From the NCBI RefSeq assembly GCF_022014495.1, contig NZ_JAKLSQ010000006.1, positions 1 through 45,892 of the forward strand: a DNA stretch of 45,892 nucleotides, written 5' to 3'. The stretch comes from Sandaracinobacteroides sayramensis (GTDB lineage: Bacteria; Pseudomonadota; Alphaproteobacteria; Sphingomonadales; Sphingomonadaceae). Below, one piece after another: positions 27,284-37,257 of the stretch (positions are counted from its first letter, which is position 1; every line of letters starts with the position of its first letter). The notes beneath the pieces are model-generated. The model saw only the letters and a list, made by a program, of their open reading frames with translations, was not told where the DNA came from and made no database searches. Made by a program: the position numbers and the translations under genes.

Positions 27284-28051
27284 TCAGACCTTGGTCCTGA
27301 ACGGCGTGAAGTCCGTCTCCACATCGAACACGTCCAGCCCTTCGGAGCGTTTCATGAAGGCGACCACCTTGTAGGTCACCGGCGTCAGCAACGCCTCCCA
27401 CAGCACCTTCATCAGATAATTGGTCGCCATCACCGTCAGCACCAGCCTGGTATCCCACACGCCCAGGAAGGCCAGCGGGTAGAAGATCAGGCTGTCCACG
27501 CCCTGCCCCACCACCGTCGAGCCGATGGTGCGCGTCCACAGATACCGGCCCCGCGTCCAGACCTTCATCCGCGCCATGACGAAGGCATTGGCGAACTCGC
27601 CTGCCCAGAAGGCCGTCACCGAAGCGGCGAAGATGCGGGGCGCCTGCCCCATCACGCCCGCGAGCGCCTCCTGCCCCGTCCAGTCGTCGGCGGGCGGCAT
27701 CGCCACCACCACGGCCGCCATTCCGGCCGCGAACACAGAGGCCGCAAAGCCCACCCAGACCACCCGCCGGGCACGGGCATAGCCATAAACCTCTGTAAGA
27801 ACGTCACCCAGCACATAGCTCAAAGGAAAGAATAAAATTCCTGCGCCGAAAGCCACCGTGCCGAACAGGGGCAGATCCAGCGCCGCCACTTTGCCGGCCC
27901 CGATCAGGTTCGCGCAGATCAGCAGCACCGCGAAGGCCGCCATGCAATAATCATAATAGCGCAGGCGGCGCCCCTCGATGGCTCCGGCTTCCACGGCGCG
28001 CACGCCGGCCGGTTCCTCCACTGTCAGCCCTTCCACCCGCTGCTCGTTCAT
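27284..28051 (-). CDS. Queuosine precursor transporter (YhhQ/DUF165)
   Basis: A 255-residue inner-membrane protein of the vitamin/queuosine-precursor ECF-like family, importing preQ0/preQ1 or queuine for tRNA modification. About six hydrophobic segments follow a 32-residue polar N-terminus. Family features include FFPLSYVLGDVLTEVYGYARAR, AFWAGEFANAFVMARMKV and TIGSTVVGQGVDSLIFYP, then NYLMKVLWEALLTPVTYKVV. Start ATG at 28051 has GGGGG four to five bases upstream. No preQ1 riboswitch fits in the short gap to the divergent polymerase gene. Confidence 0.92.
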   Translation of the reverse strand: MNEQRVEGLTVEEPAGVRAVEAGAIEGRRLRYYDYCMAAFAVLLICANLIGAGKVAALDLPLFGTVAFGAGILFFPLSYVLGDVLTEVYGYARARRVVWVGFAASVFAAGMAAVVVAMPPADDWTGQEALAGVMGQAPRIFAASVTAFWAGEFANAFVMARMKVWTRGRYLWTRTIGSTVVGQGVDSLIFYPLAFLGVWDTRLVLTVMATNYLMKVLWEALLTPVTYKVVAFMKRSEGLDVFDVETDFTPFRTKV

Positions 28052-28108
28052 CAAGCCCCCGCAAATCAACCGCCGGCATCTTGGCCCAGCGCCTCGACTC
28101 GCGCAACT

Positions 28109-28123
28109 GTTCCTGATATGTTC
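28109..28123 (+). promoter_or_regulatory. Probable LexA (SOS) box
   Basis: GTTC-CTGATAT-GTTC, the GTTC-N7-GTTC direct repeat recognised by LexA in alphaproteobacteria. It ends six bases before the ATG at 28130 of the Y-family polymerase and overlaps an earlier ATG at 28118, which supports the later start. Placed so close to the start codon, it would block initiation or overlap a leaderless transcript start. Confidence 0.75.
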
Positions 28124-28129
28124 CAAACA

Positions 28130-29401
28130 ATGTCGGAAGAACGCCCCCTCCGCTGGCTCTATCTCGACCTCAACAGCTATTTCGCCAGCGTCGAGCAGCA
28201 ACTGGTTCCCGAACTACGCGGCAAGCCGGTCGCGGTCGGCCCGGAAAGCGTAAACTCCGGCACCGTCATCGCCGCCAGCTACGAAGCCAAGGCCTATGGC
28301 ATCAAGACGGGGATGAAGGTCGCCGAAGCCCGAGCCCGCTGCCCGCAGCTGATCTTTTCGGGGCAGGACCACCGCATCTATGCGGAATTCCACGAGAAGA
28401 TATTGGAAGAGGTCTGGCGCCACATTCCGGTCACCCAGGTCTGCTCGATCGACGAGGTGGCCTGCCGCCTGCTCGACAATGAGAATGGCCGCGCAAAGGC
28501 CATCGAACTGGCCAGACGGATCAAGGCGGGAATCCGCGCCAATGTCGGCGAATGCCTCACATCCTCGGTGGGAATCGCTCCTTCGCGCCTGCTCGCCAAG
28601 ATGGCGGCCGACATGCAGAAGCCGGACGGCCTCACCCTTATCGAGGCAGGCGACCTGCCCCACGCCCTGCTCCCGCTCGGGCTGCGCGACATTCCCGGAA
28701 TCGGCCCGCGCATGGAAGCGCGCCTCAACGGCCGGGGAATCCGCAGCATGGCGCAGCTTCTCTCCCGAAGCCCGCTCGAGGCCGGAAGCGCCTGGGGTTC
28801 GGTGGTGGGCACGAGGCTGTGGTATGCGCTGAACGGCCACGACCTGCCGGAAACCGCCCGCAAGTCCCGCTCCATCGGCCACAGCCATGTGCTGTCCCCC
28901 GACACGCGCGACCCCGAGAACAGCCGGCAGACCGCGCGGCGCCTGCTGCTGAAGGCCGCCAGCCGGCTGCGGCGCGGCCAGTATGTCACCCGCTATCTCA
29001 CGCTTGGCGCCCGCTTCGAATCGCGGCGCAAATGGTCGGCGACGCAAAGCCTTCCCGAAACGGACGACAGCTTCCCTCTGCTGGAGGCGCTGGCGAAGCT
29101 ATGGCCGCAGTTGATAGCCCATCAGGCCGAGCTTTCGGCGCGGGACAGGGTTCACACCATCTCCGTCAGCCTGGAGGACATCCGCCCCGCCCCCGCAAGC
29201 GAAGCGAAAGGCCAGCAACTGCATCTGTTCGACGACAAGCCTCGCTCCAGCCTCGCCGTCGCCAGGGCGCTCGATGCGATCAACGCCCGCTATGGCCATA
29301 ACAGCGTGACGCTCGGCCCCGCCTATGTGGGCCGGGCGAATCTGATCGGCGCGAAGATCGCCTTCGGCCGAATCCCCGAGGCGGCGGAATTCCACGAATA
29401 G
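28130..29401 (+). CDS. Y-family translesion DNA polymerase
   Basis: A 423-residue polymerase: WLYLDLNSYFASVEQQ (metal-binding Asp and steric-gate region), GTVIAASYEAKAYGIKTGMKV, CSIDEVAC with the second acidic pair, a little-finger domain from about 240, and a helix-hairpin-helix DIPGIGPRMEARL near 195. The LDLNSYFASVEQQ form is closer to an alphaproteobacterial DinB-related clade than to ImuB, which lacks the catalytic acids. The C-terminus carries QLHLFDD, resembling a beta-clamp-binding peptide. Start chosen at 28130 because the SOS box covers the earlier ATG. Likely damage-inducible. Confidence 0.9.
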   Translation: MSEERPLRWLYLDLNSYFASVEQQLVPELRGKPVAVGPESVNSGTVIAASYEAKAYGIKTGMKVAEARARCPQLIFSGQDHRIYAEFHEKILEEVWRHIPVTQVCSIDEVACRLLDNENGRAKAIELARRIKAGIRANVGECLTSSVGIAPSRLLAKMAADMQKPDGLTLIEAGDLPHALLPLGLRDIPGIGPRMEARLNGRGIRSMAQLLSRSPLEAGSAWGSVVGTRLWYALNGHDLPETARKSRSIGHSHVLSPDTRDPENSRQTARRLLLKAASRLRRGQYVTRYLTLGARFESRRKWSATQSLPETDDSFPLLEALAKLWPQLIAHQAELSARDRVHTISVSLEDIRPAPASEAKGQQLHLFDDKPRSSLAVARALDAINARYGHNSVTLGPAYVGRANLIGAKIAFGRIPEAAEFHE

Positions 29402-29403
29402 CA

Positions 29404-29506
29404 CGTCGCCCCGGGGCTTGATCCCGAGGCGACGGAATGCCCGCTTCGATTGAAGCCGACCCGCCAACCGGGGCGGGAACGGTATCGACCATCCCGTCCC
29501 CGCCCC
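29404..29506. other. Two hairpins between convergent genes
   Basis: CGTCGCC...GGCGACG (29404-29434) encloses a CGGG...CCCG inner stem and resembles a worn copy of the palindromic repeat family. A second GC stem, GGGGCGGGA...TCCCCGCCCC (29470-29506, one bulge), follows. Both lie between the polymerase and the convergent PEP-CTERM gene and may serve as 3'-end structures. Confidence 0.5.
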
Positions 29507-29528
29507 CGTATCGCCGCCTCATCCGCCT

Positions 29529-31541
29529 TTATGCCATGGCCGCCATGCGCTGCCGGCGCAGCGCGCCGCCGACCAGCCCGAAACCGGCGATCAGCATGGC
29601 CCAGCTCGCCGGTTCGGGAACGGACATGACGGTGGCGCGGATATTTAATGTGATCGGCCCCAGCGCCTGATCCGCCAGCCCGGAGAAGCGGCTGAAGCCG
29701 TTGAAGGTCAGCACGCTTTCATAGCTGCCGGCACGCAGGCCGCTGCTGTCGAAGCTCAGCCAGTTGCCGAGATCGATATCGCCGCCGGCCAGATCGCTGA
29801 AGGCGTCGCCGGCGAAGGCGAAGCCCGGCCCGCCATCCAGCACGAAGCCGCCGCCCAGCGTTTCCGAGAAGGCGGTGGCGAATATGGCGTTCCAGACGGC
29901 GATTTCGGTGGCGACCGGCCCGCTGCCGGCGCGGATGCTGCCGAAATCGAGCGTGTAGAGGCTGCCGGAACCGGCGAAGCTGCCGGCGCCGCCGGCCTTG
30001 GCCAGTTCGGCGACGGCGACATCGGTGACGGTGCCGAAGAAGCTGATGGTCTGCGATTCCAGCGCCAGATCGGCCAGTACCGGGTTGACGGAGGTGAACC
30101 CCAGCGTCGCCGTGCTGTTCACCAGCCCGGCCGTGCCGGTGTCCAGCCCGAACCGCAGGACGCCGGATTGGCCGGCGGCCAGCAGGCCGGGCACGGAGAG
30201 GACATTGACATGGCCCGGCGTGACGGCGACGCTGGTGCGCAGATGGTCGGTCAGCGCGCCGCTGGCGGTGTTGCGGATCGTCGTGCTCGAGGTGAAGCCG
30301 GCGGTTCCCCCGCGGACGACACCGAAATCCACGATGCGGCTGGTACGGGTGGCGACGGCGGGCGCATAGACATCGGCCCTGACGATCAGCGAGTGGTTGG
30401 CGACATTGTCGAAATTGTTGGCGACCGTGAGAGCTTGCCCGCTGACCGTGCCGGCGGTTCTGGCGTTGAAGCGCAGGTTGGCGACATGGCTGCCGCCGAG
30501 CGGGAACGGGTCCAGCACGAAGTCGGCATTCTGCACGCTGACATCGGGGGCATGCACATTCTGCACCGCGCCGCGCAGACGTGTCTCACGGCCCGCGTTG
30601 CGAATGGTGATGTTCGTTCCGCGACTGTCGCCGACACGGAGCGTGCCGAAGTCCAGGAAGGAGACATTCGGAAAGGCCGCTGTCACCGCATTGCCGCTGA
30701 CGACCTGCTGCGCATCGGCGGCGAATATCCCCCCGCTGCCCGAGACGCCGTTGCGGCCATTGAACCCGTTGCCGCTGCCGAGTTGCGCGCCGCTATAATC
30801 TTTAAGGACCGTCACCCGCGTATTGAGTTGGAGAGAACCGTCGTTCACGAGGTTTCCGGTGGTGGCCTCGTCGTTGATTTGCAGCTTCGCCCCGCCACCG
30901 CTGCGCAGCGTGCCATTGCCGCTGATCGTGCCCCTAGTGTAGAGGGTGCCACCGGGAGTGCTGGCTTCGATCAGGCCATTATTGACGATGACTGTCGCCC
31001 GATATACCTTGCCCGTGGATATTACAATATGTGAATTACCCACCGTTCCCGAGCCTCGGATAGTCTGACCAGAGCCGATGGTCCAGTTCACTCTTCTGCG
31101 CTCGCTTGCCGAGTGAGTGCCACCGAGCGTGCCACCATTGAGCTGGATGACGCCATTGCCATCGATCCGGTGATTATCCGTGCCCTCCAAGAAACCATAG
31201 ACAGTTATAGTTCCATTATTCGTTATGTTTCCATGAACATGAAGATAGGAGCGAAGCAAATAATCTGGATGATAAAGAATATTCACATGATTCCCTGAGC
31301 CTATTTGCAGATGGCGAACCTCGCGCTGCGTCCCTGCCACCACATTGACCTTGGAGCCTGGCTGCAGGATGAAGGCGTCATCATTCTTTCCCGGTTCCCC
31401 GGTCGGCGTCCATCTGCTTCTGGCGTTAAAGCTGCCCTCGCCACCGCGCCAGTCATAGCGGCGTGCCTCCGCCGGATGGACGAATGCCGTCAGCGCGACG
31501 GCAATACCGATAAGCGAAGTCGAACGAGAATATGCGTGCAT
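29529..31541 (-). CDS. Large PEPxxWA-CTERM protein with beta-sandwich repeats
   Basis: A 670-residue exported protein: signal peptide (STSLIGIAVALTAFVHPAEA), an N-terminal part (about 30-260) of right-handed beta-solenoid type with repeated N-G-T/N-G-x-I turns (NITNNGTITVYG, RIDGNGVIQLNGG, GTISGNGTLRSGG), then two or more choice-of-anchor-D-like domains marked by LDFGTLRVGDSRGTNITIRN, IVDFGVVRGGTAGF and LDFGSIRAG, and the sorting tail VPEPASWAMLIAGFGLVG plus RRQR. Start ATG at 31541. The DNA of the first roughly 200 codons (about 30790-31400) is more AT-rich than the rest. Probably a cell-surface or matrix protein. Confidence 0.85.
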   Translation of the reverse strand: MHAYSRSTSLIGIAVALTAFVHPAEARRYDWRGGEGSFNARSRWTPTGEPGKNDDAFILQPGSKVNVVAGTQREVRHLQIGSGNHVNILYHPDYLLRSYLHVHGNITNNGTITVYGFLEGTDNHRIDGNGVIQLNGGTLGGTHSASERRRVNWTIGSGQTIRGSGTVGNSHIVISTGKVYRATVIVNNGLIEASTPGGTLYTRGTISGNGTLRSGGGAKLQINDEATTGNLVNDGSLQLNTRVTVLKDYSGAQLGSGNGFNGRNGVSGSGGIFAADAQQVVSGNAVTAAFPNVSFLDFGTLRVGDSRGTNITIRNAGRETRLRGAVQNVHAPDVSVQNADFVLDPFPLGGSHVANLRFNARTAGTVSGQALTVANNFDNVANHSLIVRADVYAPAVATRTSRIVDFGVVRGGTAGFTSSTTIRNTASGALTDHLRTSVAVTPGHVNVLSVPGLLAAGQSGVLRFGLDTGTAGLVNSTATLGFTSVNPVLADLALESQTISFFGTVTDVAVAELAKAGGAGSFAGSGSLYTLDFGSIRAGSGPVATEIAVWNAIFATAFSETLGGGFVLDGGPGFAFAGDAFSDLAGGDIDLGNWLSFDSSGLRAGSYESVLTFNGFSRFSGLADQALGPITLNIRATVMSVPEPASWAMLIAGFGLVGGALRRQRMAAMA

Positions 31542-31661
31542 TGCCCCAATCCCCTGTCTGCGGCGGCCCCGCCGCCGGAAAAGCGCAGCGACAGCCGGTG
31601 ACCGCAGCTTAGGTCGATCGCCCCCCGCCCGCGTCATGCACTTGCATGAGGCCGGGCCGAT

Positions 31662-32792
31662 TTATCCGCCGCCGTCCAGCAGCGCGCACAGCCGCACAAG
31701 CTCGCGCTGCGATCTTATGCCCAGCTTGTCGAACACGTGCGCCAGATGCGTGCGCGTCGTGGCGGCTGACACTTTCAGCCGCGCCGCCGCCTGCGGCGCG
31801 GAAAGCCCCGCCCCCACCAGCGCCGCCACCCTTGCCTCGGCGCTGGTGAGGCCAAAGCCGCGTTGCAGCGCGGCGATTCCGGGTGCATCGGGCGCCGTCG
31901 GATCGGCCAGTTGCAGCAGCAGGCATGGCCCGGCATCCCTCCCCAGCAGCACGGAAGACGGTAACGGCGGCAGAGGCGTGGCAATGGCGAAACAGGCCGG
32001 CCGCCCATCGCCGCGCGGCAGCGCCCGCACCAGCCGTGCCGGCGCTTCCGCCTCGGCCCGCGACAGCGCCGCGTGCCGCAAGCGGGCGAGCACCGCATCC
32101 TGCGCGGCGGTCGCGCCGGTCAGGCGCCGCGCCTCCAGCCGCAGACAGTCGCCCTTCGCCAGCAGCGCCTCGCCGGCGGCATTCGCCTCCAGCAGCAGGC
32201 CGTCCGCCAGCAGGATGAAGGCCGCCGTCGGCAGCGCCATCGCCATCGCTTCCAGCCTGTGCAGCCGCGCCCGGCTCGCTTCTACATCCAGCATCAGGTC
32301 GATGGCCCGGGCGATATGCGGCGCCAGCCGCCCCAGCCGCGCGGCCACCGTATCGACCGCCTCGGCCTGCCGGGCGTTCAGCACCACGCCAAGGCCGCCG
32401 CTGGCCGTGGCATGCGTCAGGCTGGCGTGCGGCAGAGACACCGATTCCTCCAGCTTCTGCGGCGCGAAGATATCGGCATAAAGCGCGGTCCGGCGCAGCC
32501 GATCGCGGCTGAGTATGCTGCTGCCGACGGCTGGCCGGCCCGCCGAGCGCCCGGCGATGCCAACGGCGAGCGGATTGGCGGCGTGGTCGCGCATATAGGA
32601 ATCGTTCAGGTCGGCCCGCAGCCGCCCCACCACCAGATTCGCCTTGCCGGTCACGAAGTCATGCCGCACCAGCATCGCGCCCTCGGCGCCGACATAATCG
32701 GCCACGGCCGACAGCACCGCCGGCCAATCGCGCCCGTGCACGGCGGCGGCATACAGCAGATCGATCGTTCGGGCATAGGAATGGCTGCGCAT
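31662..32792 (-). CDS. LuxR-family transcriptional regulator
   Basis: A 376-residue regulator with a C-terminal GerE/LuxR helix-turn-helix: GLTSAEARVAALVGAGLSA, AARLKVSAATTRTHLAHVFDKLGIRSQRELVRL. The N-terminal 300 residues form an unrecognised sensor region, possibly PAS-like around 190-260 (AAFILLADGLLLEANAAGEALL). Start taken as ATG at 32792; a TTG eleven codons earlier is possible. It lies 120 bases upstream of the large PEP-CTERM gene in the same direction and may regulate it, which is inference from position. Confidence 0.88.
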   Translation of the reverse strand: MRSHSYARTIDLLYAAAVHGRDWPAVLSAVADYVGAEGAMLVRHDFVTGKANLVVGRLRADLNDSYMRDHAANPLAVGIAGRSAGRPAVGSSILSRDRLRRTALYADIFAPQKLEESVSLPHASLTHATASGGLGVVLNARQAEAVDTVAARLGRLAPHIARAIDLMLDVEASRARLHRLEAMAMALPTAAFILLADGLLLEANAAGEALLAKGDCLRLEARRLTGATAAQDAVLARLRHAALSRAEAEAPARLVRALPRGDGRPACFAIATPLPPLPSSVLLGRDAGPCLLLQLADPTAPDAPGIAALQRGFGLTSAEARVAALVGAGLSAPQAAARLKVSAATTRTHLAHVFDKLGIRSQRELVRLCALLDGGG

Positions 32793-32952
32793 GCGGGCCG
32801 GCTTTCCGAGATAGGCGGCTGCCAACCGGACATTCCATATCCGGCCAGTAAGAAAAACAGGTGACGCATATGCCCCAAAAAGCCCGCGGCAGGCGACGAT
32901 GGAGGGCAGACCGGCGGATGACTCTTGCTGGCCGCTCGGCTAAGGCCGGCGC

Positions 32953-35130
<2,178 letters not shown>

Positions 35131-35137
35131 AATAAAA

Positions 35138-35165
35138 GGGGCGGAAGACCAAAGCCTTCCGCCCC
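35138..35165 (-). terminator. Terminator between purL and PEP-CTERM gene
   Basis: A perfect 10-bp stem GGGGCGGAAG...CTTCCGCCCC with an 8-base loop. Read on the minus strand it runs into TTTTATTT, so it most clearly ends the minus-strand PEP-CTERM gene. For purL it is only a stem without a T-run. Confidence 0.8.
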
Positions 35166-35188
35166 GAAATCCCGCCTGATAGCGGCTG

Positions 35189-35830
35189 TCAGCCCAGCAG
35201 GACGCCAGCGCTGCGGCGACGGCGGGCGGCATAGCCGACCAGGCCGAAGCCGGCGATCAGCATCGCCCAGGTCGCCGGCTCGGGCACCGCCGAGGCGGCG
35301 ATGTCGTCGAACTCGAAGGCGACACCCGTCGAGGTGAAGCGCAGGCCGGTGATCACCTCGCCGGCCCCGGCGGTGATGAAGATGCGGCGATTATTGGCCT
35401 GATTGCCCTGATCGCCCACGATCGGCGGAACCCCCACGCCCGGCGTATTGCCGAACAGGCTCAGCAGCACCGTGCCGCCCGCGCCCAGCACTTCCAGCTG
35501 ATTGTAACCGTCGATAGATCCCCAATAGAAGCTGATGGACTTCAGGTTGGGCGTATCCAGCTGCGCCCAGTTCGGGTTGCTGGCAGAGGAGACGAAGCCA
35601 TAGGCCGTGGCGTTTCCGGCGGGCGCAGCCGCCGCGGCTGTGCTGCCGGTGGCAATACCCAGCGAACCCGACCAGCTATAGCCGGCCGCATCCGGCGCAT
35701 CGAAGGTCACGACCAGCGTCTCCAGCGCTCCGGCGCCCGGATCTGGCGCACCCGGCGCGGTGATGAACGACGCCGCAGCGGCGGGAACCGCCAGCACCGC
35801 GACCGCAACTGCAACAAATGACTTGATCAT
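35189..35830 (-). CDS. PEPxxWA-CTERM secreted protein
   Basis: A 213-residue exported protein: signal peptide MIKSFVAVAVAVLAVPAAAA, a beta-rich domain with LETLVVTFDAPDAAGYSW, LKSISFYWGSIDGYNQLEVLG and FEFDDIAASA, and the tail VPEPATWAMLIAGFGLVG with YAARRRRS. The middle resembles the Npun_F0296-type exosortase-associated domain of PEP-CTERM proteins, with the SFYWGSIDGYN strand (by-eye call). Start ATG at 35830 has AAGGGG eight bases upstream. An overlapping pair of palindromes lies 105-133 bases upstream, a likely promoter-proximal operator. Confidence 0.88.
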   Translation of the reverse strand: MIKSFVAVAVAVLAVPAAAASFITAPGAPDPGAGALETLVVTFDAPDAAGYSWSGSLGIATGSTAAAAAPAGNATAYGFVSSASNPNWAQLDTPNLKSISFYWGSIDGYNQLEVLGAGGTVLLSLFGNTPGVGVPPIVGDQGNQANNRRIFITAGAGEVITGLRFTSTGVAFEFDDIAASAVPEPATWAMLIAGFGLVGYAARRRRSAGVLLG

Positions 35831-35934
35831 GTTCCGAACCCCTTCAGAAACGCGGACACAAAGCCCACGAACATAATCAAGCAAGTTGCATGCCAATTCC
35901 TGAAAAAGCGGCGGCACCCACCACGCCGTCACAG

Positions 35935-35963
35935 AATTGTCAAACAATCTGACAATTGTTTGA
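35935..35963. promoter_or_regulatory. Two overlapping palindromes upstream of PEP-CTERM gene
   Basis: TCAAACAAT-N6-ATTGTTTGA (35940-35963, perfect 9-bp arms) overlaps AATTGTCA-N7-TGACAATT (35935-35957, perfect 8-bp arms). Nested sites sharing half their bases are typical of alternative dimer positions for a regulator, or of a switchable structure in a 5' leader. The AT-rich context fits a promoter for the PEP-CTERM gene. Confidence 0.55.
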
Positions 35964-36029
35964 TCTATTAACCTTTCTGGATGAAGCAGGCCCACCCTGC
36001 CCTTCCGGAAGCAAGCATGGCGAGGCCGT

Positions 36030-36713
36030 TCAACGCAGCAGTTGCAGCAGTTTTTCGGAAAGTTCCGGCGCGCTTGCCGGATTCTGGCCCGTCACAAGCA
36101 GGCCATCCACCACCACCATCGGCTGAAACGGAGGTGACGAACGATAGAAAGCCCCCTGCTCCACAAGCGCGGTTTCCACCAGGATCGGCACGAGGGCGTC
36201 GCAACCGGCCTCGATTTCCTCCGCGTTGCTGAACGCTGTCAATCGCTTGCCGCGCACAAAGGGGCCTCCATCGGGCGCATGGGCGGCAAGCAGGCCGGCC
36301 ACACCATGGCAAATGGCCGCAACGGGTTTTCCGCTGGCGTGCAGGTCGCTGACCAGCGCGCCCAATGCGTGGCATCGTGGGAAGTCCCAAAGCGTCCCCG
36401 TCCCGCCGACCAGATAGAGGCCGTCGAGCGATTCCGCCTCCACCGTCCTCATGTCGACCGGTGTTTCCAGCATGCGCGACAATCCGGGCTGATCCAGAAA
36501 CCATTGCCCCGCAGGCCACAAGGAAGGGGCTACGAGGCTCTGCGGATCGAGCGGCGCAGGCCTTCCCTCGGGGGTTGCGAACCCTATTTCGCAACCCGCC
36601 TCGGCGCACAGGCGATAGGGCATCGCCAATTCCTCCAGCCAGACACCGGTCGGGACGCCGCTTTCCCCCAGTTCGGCCCTGGATGTCATGACGAAGAGAA
36701 GCCTCTTGGGCAT
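36030..36713 (-). CDS. DJ-1/PfpI-family protein (Hsp31-like)
   Basis: A 227-residue protein of the type 1 glutamine-amidotransferase-like superfamily. It shows GVWLEELAMPY with Glu27/28, DGLYLVGGTGTLWDF, and the nucleophile elbow AAICHGVAGLL with Cys135 and His136. This layout matches the Hsp31/glyoxalase III subgroup, which removes methylglyoxal or acts as a chaperone. Start ATG at 36713. The role is inferred from family only; the neighbouring genes give no hint. Confidence 0.85.
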   Translation of the reverse strand: MPKRLLFVMTSRAELGESGVPTGVWLEELAMPYRLCAEAGCEIGFATPEGRPAPLDPQSLVAPSLWPAGQWFLDQPGLSRMLETPVDMRTVEAESLDGLYLVGGTGTLWDFPRCHALGALVSDLHASGKPVAAICHGVAGLLAAHAPDGGPFVRGKRLTAFSNAEEIEAGCDALVPILVETALVEQGAFYRSSPPFQPMVVVDGLLVTGQNPASAPELSEKLLQLLR

Positions 36714-36865
36714 CAGCCGGCACTCCTCTGTCCCGGATACGGATGCATATATGACTCCATATTCTCATCGAAGGCAGCGGGCCCTCCAATCGACGGCTTT
36801 CGTTCGCACAGCCGGTAGGCGCTTTTCAATTGGCTGAGGGGCGGCTATCGGGCTTCGTTCTGGTG

Positions 36866-36942
36866 GGGCCTGTAGCTCAATTGGTTAGAGCAGGCCGCTC
36901 ATAACGGCTTGGTTGCGGGTTCGAGTCCTGCCGGGCCCACCA
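36866..36942 (+). tRNA. tRNA-Ile2(CAT), possibly tRNA-Met
   Basis: Complete cloverleaf: acceptor GGGCCTG/CGGGCCC, D stem GCTC/GAGC, anticodon stem GGCCG/CGGCT around CTCATAA (anticodon CAT), T stem GCGGG/CCTGC, encoded ACCA. The first pair is G-C, so it is not the initiator. The GAGCAGGCCGCTCATAACGG segment and the TTGG variable region resemble E. coli tRNA-Ile2 more than elongator tRNA-Met; if so, its C34 is modified to lysidine by TilS. Confidence 0.9.
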
Positions 36943-37035
36943 TCCCCACTTGACACGAGCACAAGCCAAAAACGCCCTTAATAAGGCTCAGACGTGGAAG
37001 CAGCGGCGCCCGGCGTCGGCATAGATGTTCGAGAA

Positions 37036-37080
37036 TGGCGCACCCGAGAGGATTCGAACCTCTGACCTCTGCCTTCGGAG
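37036..37080 (-). repeat. attL: 3' half of tRNA-Arg(CCG)
   Basis: Read on the minus strand the 45 bases give the anticodon loop CTCCGAA, GGCAG, the variable region, the T arm AGAGG-TTCGAAT-CCTCT, CGGGTGC-G and CCA: the 3' half of a tRNA-Arg(CCG) from anticodon loop to CCA. The 5' half is absent and unrelated sequence follows. This is the duplicated core left when an element integrates into the tRNA gene; the complete tRNA should be at the other end. Confidence 0.88.
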
Positions 37081-37093
37081 CTAGAAGCGCAAC

Positions 37094-37197
37094 GCTACTC
37101 CATGCTGCGCCAGCCTTCGCCAAAGACCGATAAGTCATTGTGATTTATTGGTTTTATTGACAATGAAGGGCCGCCAAGCTACTCCATTAGCCGCCAA
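37094..37197. repeat. Candidate integrase arm sites
   Basis: GCTACTCCAT occurs twice as a direct repeat (37094-37103 and 37178-37187), and CCGCCAA occurs at 37171 and 37191. They lie between the attL core and the integrase gene, the usual place for arm-type binding sites of a tyrosine integrase. Binding is inference. Confidence 0.45.
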
Positions 37198-37257
37198 CGT
37201 TTTCGATCTGCTGGTGAGTTTTTGGTGAGTTTTTTTGGACCCTCTGGCGAGGTGAAC

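Noticed and set aside
28052-28108. preQ1 riboswitch before the queuosine-precursor transporter
   Set aside because: The gap to the divergent polymerase gene is short, and I see no preQ1 aptamer pattern (short GC stem with an A-rich tail).
37081-37112. Possible 5' half of the tRNA-Arg next to its 3' half
   Set aside because: The bases right of the anticodon loop do not pair with the acceptor or anticodon stems, so no complete tRNA is present here.
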